Both the position numbers and the translations under genes were made by a program. A DNA stretch of 64,000 nucleotides. Origin: JACJYC01 sp964558465. Lineage in GTDB: Bacteria; Bacteroidota; Bacteroidia; Chitinophagales; Saprospiraceae. Position 1 is the first letter of the stretch, and each line of letters starts with the position of its first letter. The notes beneath the pieces were generated by a model that saw only the letters and a list, made by a program, of their open reading frames with translations, was not told where the DNA came from and ran no database searches. The stretch covers positions 1 through 64,000 of the forward strand of contig CAZLEF010000026.1 of the NCBI GenBank assembly GCA_964558465.1, in the 5' to 3' direction. Below are positions 61,881 to 64,000 of the stretch, piece after piece.

Positions 61881-63428
61881 TCACTGGTCCCCCACCGTCA
61901 ATATGGCGCCCAGCTTGATATCGATCCGCTGATTGGCCAGAACTTTAACGGAGGATTGACCGTTGTTGGCCGTTGAGAATGTCGCAACGATCACCAACTG
62001 TTTGGCCGGTTTGACCCCAAAAAAGCGCTCTGCCGGAAAGTCAACGAAGGTTACGGTTTCCCGGGGTTGGGAGACGACCCCATCGCTGTTTATTTGCCCG
62101 GCTTCCACCAGCCGCTGGTTGGTTTCGAGCAAATAATCCAACTGGTTACCGTTTTCATCGATAAAAAACCCCTGGATATCAACGGCAAGCGGCAGGTAGT
62201 TGTCGGCTACCAGTTTGAACTCAGCGGCGCGTACATCGGTAAAATTGGAGAAATCAATGGCAAAAGTATCCCGGGCAATAAAATTGGACGCCCGGCCGTG
62301 GAGCGGCAATTCCACATCCACCCGCACCTTATAAAAGCTGCTGTCCGTAATAAAACCCCGGATAGTCGTATTGCCGTCCGGATTGGTAATGGCGTTGACA
62401 TCGTAATCAATAGCGATCGGTCCGGCGCCCAGCACCACATCAATGTTGCTGTTTTCTTTGGTGAAAACGAAGGCTGTGGATTTAACCTGCCCTATTTCCG
62501 ACAAACTGGGATAGGGAAAATCGATGCCGTTGCTGATGTATTCACTTTCCAGGGGAAGAACATCCCCCCGGACGGTAAAGATGTCAAAAACATTGACAAC
62601 AGAACGGGTAGGAATGCCAAAGGAGTTTTCAAAATTGAACGTGATTCTGGGGTTTTCAAAATATATGTCTCCCTGGATCCAATCGTCGAAAAAGTCAATC
62701 TCGATGGTGTCTCTGCCGCCTTCGTAAAACTGGTTGCCCAGATAACCTTCGGCATAGGCGAAGGAAAGGTTTTCTATGCGAACCAGGAAGTTAGAGAGGT
62801 TTACGGGTACGTTCCCGGGCGCCAGGGCCTCGTATTGGATATAAACCGAATCATTTTCAGGCAATATCCGGTAATCTTCCAGGGAAGCAGGAAGGAAAAT
62901 ATTGGTGCCTACCGGCTGGTTGCCTTGCCCGCTGTAGGCAGGCACATTGACCAGGAAGGATAATGGGGCCCCTTCTTTGGTGACCTGGGGCAGGATAATA
63001 TTTACCGTTACCGGTTGTGTATTGGGGTTATTAAAACCATAGATAAATCGGCCCCCTTTCAAATCCAGCCGGTCCATTTGCAGGCCGTCCGGGGACGAAA
63101 AAGGGAGGGCTTGTTTTTTAGACTGAACCGGAATGACAGGGTATTGCGCCAGGGTTTCATTGATGGCGGCAAATACTTCGTCGCTGGTCTTCGTGATCAC
63201 ATCACCGCTGTATTTGAACCGGATCAGTCCGTCCGGATCAATGAAGATGACGGAATTCTCTTCGATCTTTTTCAATACATCCTGGATGGTCAGGCTGGTA
63301 TTGACCAGCGGGATGGCGTATTCAGCTTCGTAATCTACGCTTGAAATATCCTTTAAATCATCAAATTGCCGGCAAGCGCCCAAAAGAAGCGTCAGGCCTG
63401 CAACAACAAAAAAAATAAGTTTATTCAT
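61881..63428 (-). CDS. Large lipoprotein of unknown function
   Basis: From the ATG at 63428 the protein has 515 residues and a lipoprotein leader (NKLIFFVVAGLTLLLGAC, Cys19); a longer reading would destroy it. The mature protein is rich in beta-strands, with several domains resembling each other (IDFFDDWIQGDIYFENPRI, FNFENSFGIPTRSVVN, FAIDFSNFTDVRAAEF). It may be a surface lipoprotein, possibly a partner of the DUF5723 barrel encoded next in the same direction. No specific family can be claimed. Confidence 0.75.
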   Translation of the reverse strand: MNKLIFFVVAGLTLLLGACRQFDDLKDISSVDYEAEYAIPLVNTSLTIQDVLKKIEENSVIFIDPDGLIRFKYSGDVITKTSDEVFAAINETLAQYPVIPVQSKKQALPFSSPDGLQMDRLDLKGGRFIYGFNNPNTQPVTVNIILPQVTKEGAPLSFLVNVPAYSGQGNQPVGTNIFLPASLEDYRILPENDSVYIQYEALAPGNVPVNLSNFLVRIENLSFAYAEGYLGNQFYEGGRDTIEIDFFDDWIQGDIYFENPRITFNFENSFGIPTRSVVNVFDIFTVRGDVLPLESEYISNGIDFPYPSLSEIGQVKSTAFVFTKENSNIDVVLGAGPIAIDYDVNAITNPDGNTTIRGFITDSSFYKVRVDVELPLHGRASNFIARDTFAIDFSNFTDVRAAEFKLVADNYLPLAVDIQGFFIDENGNQLDYLLETNQRLVEAGQINSDGVVSQPRETVTFVDFPAERFFGVKPAKQLVIVATFSTANNGQSSVKVLANQRIDIKLGAILTVGDQ

Positions 63429-63758
63429 GCCTTGCGGTATTTCGTGGAACAAGCAATCAACAATCCACCTCATCCCTGATGTTCATCCAAGGACCAGGTT
63501 GGCATCCATAACATTGACTCTGGCGTATTAACCTTTCAGGAGGGTATTTTATTTTCTAAGGTGCAAATATACGGGTAGCGTTGCCTTCACATTTATCAAC
63601 AAGACAAATATACGACAAAATCGGGGTAGATTGTTTGATCGCCGGGAGAAAATTAAACCGGATAACGTTTCTTAACAAACTTTAACGACCGGGTGGCGTT
63701 CTTTCCTGGAATAAACGGCGTCAAAAAGACGTTGTTGTGTTGAAGTTATTAAAAAAAT
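63429..63758. other. Spacer between divergent lipoprotein and LolA-like genes
   Basis: No gene is seen. It holds two identical ten-base boxes CAAATATACG (63564-63573 and 63605-63614), exact -7 boxes (TATATTTG) for the minus-strand lipoprotein gene. A low-complexity stretch precedes the LolA-like start. No confident promoter for the plus-strand gene is visible. Confidence 0.5.
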
Positions 63759-64000
63759 ATGAGAAAGCAGATTCACCTTGTTGTTGCATTTTCGTTTTTG
63801 AGCATTGTTGCCTTTGGGCAAAACAAAGAATACGTCAAAGCTGCCGAATCAGATCCGGAGGCGAAAGCCGTCCTGGATAAGCTCCGCAAGAAATACGACG
63901 GCTACCAATCCCTTGAAAGCTCTTTCAACCTGGACATCGAGTTGCCGGAAAAACCGAAGGAAACCCAAAAAGGCAAGATCTCCAGGCAGGGCGCCAAATA
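63759..64000 (+). CDS. LolA-like outer-membrane lipoprotein carrier (partial)
   Basis: The first 80 codons: a signal peptide (RKQIHLVVAFSFLSIVAFGQ), then SDPEAKAVLDKLRKKYDG and SLESSFNLDIELPEKPKE, which fit the start of the LolA/DUF2911-like carrier fold in Bacteroidota. It would transfer lipoproteins across the periplasm. Cut off by the window edge. Confidence 0.75.
   Translation, partial: MRKQIHLVVAFSFLSIVAFGQNKEYVKAAESDPEAKAVLDKLRKKYDGYQSLESSFNLDIELPEKPKETQKGKISRQGAK

Noticed and set aside
1..64000. tRNA, rRNA and prophage genes
   Set aside because: No cloverleaf with a CCA-like end, no rRNA sequence and no phage structural proteins were recognised in any spacer.

Overview
The window reads as part of a Bacteroidota chromosome, most likely from the Saprospiria or a close relative, in a draft or metagenome assembly (there is a 100-N scaffold gap at 49584-49683). 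The evidence is mutually consistent. There are type IX secretion C-terminal sorting domains on two secreted enzymes, a hybrid two-component regulator with beta-propeller, Y_Y_Y and AraC domains, and DUF5686 and DUF5723 proteins. atpD-atpC form a separate pair with a short epsilon subunit. Many genes are preceded by the Bacteroidota promoter (TTTG, about 19-21 bases, TAnnTTTG). No rRNA, tRNA, CRISPR array or prophage was recognised.

Layout. 1-6781 (minus) is the 5' part of a giant surface protein with six ~90-residue repeats, Ig/PKD-like domains and SdrD-B-like domains; its 3' end lies beyond the window. 7.5-17.8 kb holds small hypotheticals, a NUDIX hydrolase, a divergent peptide deformylase, a secreted prolyl-oligopeptidase-family peptidase, a MacB/FtsX-type permease and secreted proteins of unknown role. 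18-26.5 kb holds a glutamate-cysteine ligase-like protein fused to a CBS pair, an AAA/DUF4143 ATPase with a repeated operator-like motif, a SMUG2-like DNA glycosylase, HemW, Nif3 and a zinc-ribbon coiled-coil protein. 26.6-37.8 kb is a regulatory and metabolic block: the hybrid sensor, an alpha-oxoamine synthase with an acetoacetate-decarboxylase-like partner, then a TPR histidine kinase, a LuxR-type response regulator and a secreted alpha/beta hydrolase. 37.8-49.4 kb holds a serine hydrolase, adenosine deaminase, DUF5686 protein, a membrane protein/glycosyltransferase/methyltransferase set, a TlpA-like thioredoxin and LigA. 49.4-50.6 kb is a REP-associated transposase flanked by palindromic 62-bp repeats. 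51-64 kb holds atpDC, DCC protein, phosphatidylserine decarboxylase, a micro-membrane protein with a sodium/solute symporter, a gamma-carbonic-anhydrase-like protein, a secreted subtilase, DUF5723 and lipoprotein genes, and the start of a LolA-like gene.

Three non-coding patterns stand out. (1) A 15-bp motif lies exactly 45 bp upstream of the -7 box of both the kinase/regulator operon and the adjacent hydrolase gene, a strong candidate binding site for that response regulator. (2) At least six unrelated intergenic spacers carry short repeats with a strict 7-bp period but different sequences. (3) The transposase at 49.9 kb is bracketed by hairpin-forming repeats, the arrangement of a RAYT with its REP elements. 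Coordinates, motifs and repeats were read by eye. Family assignments rest on recognised motifs, not on database searches.
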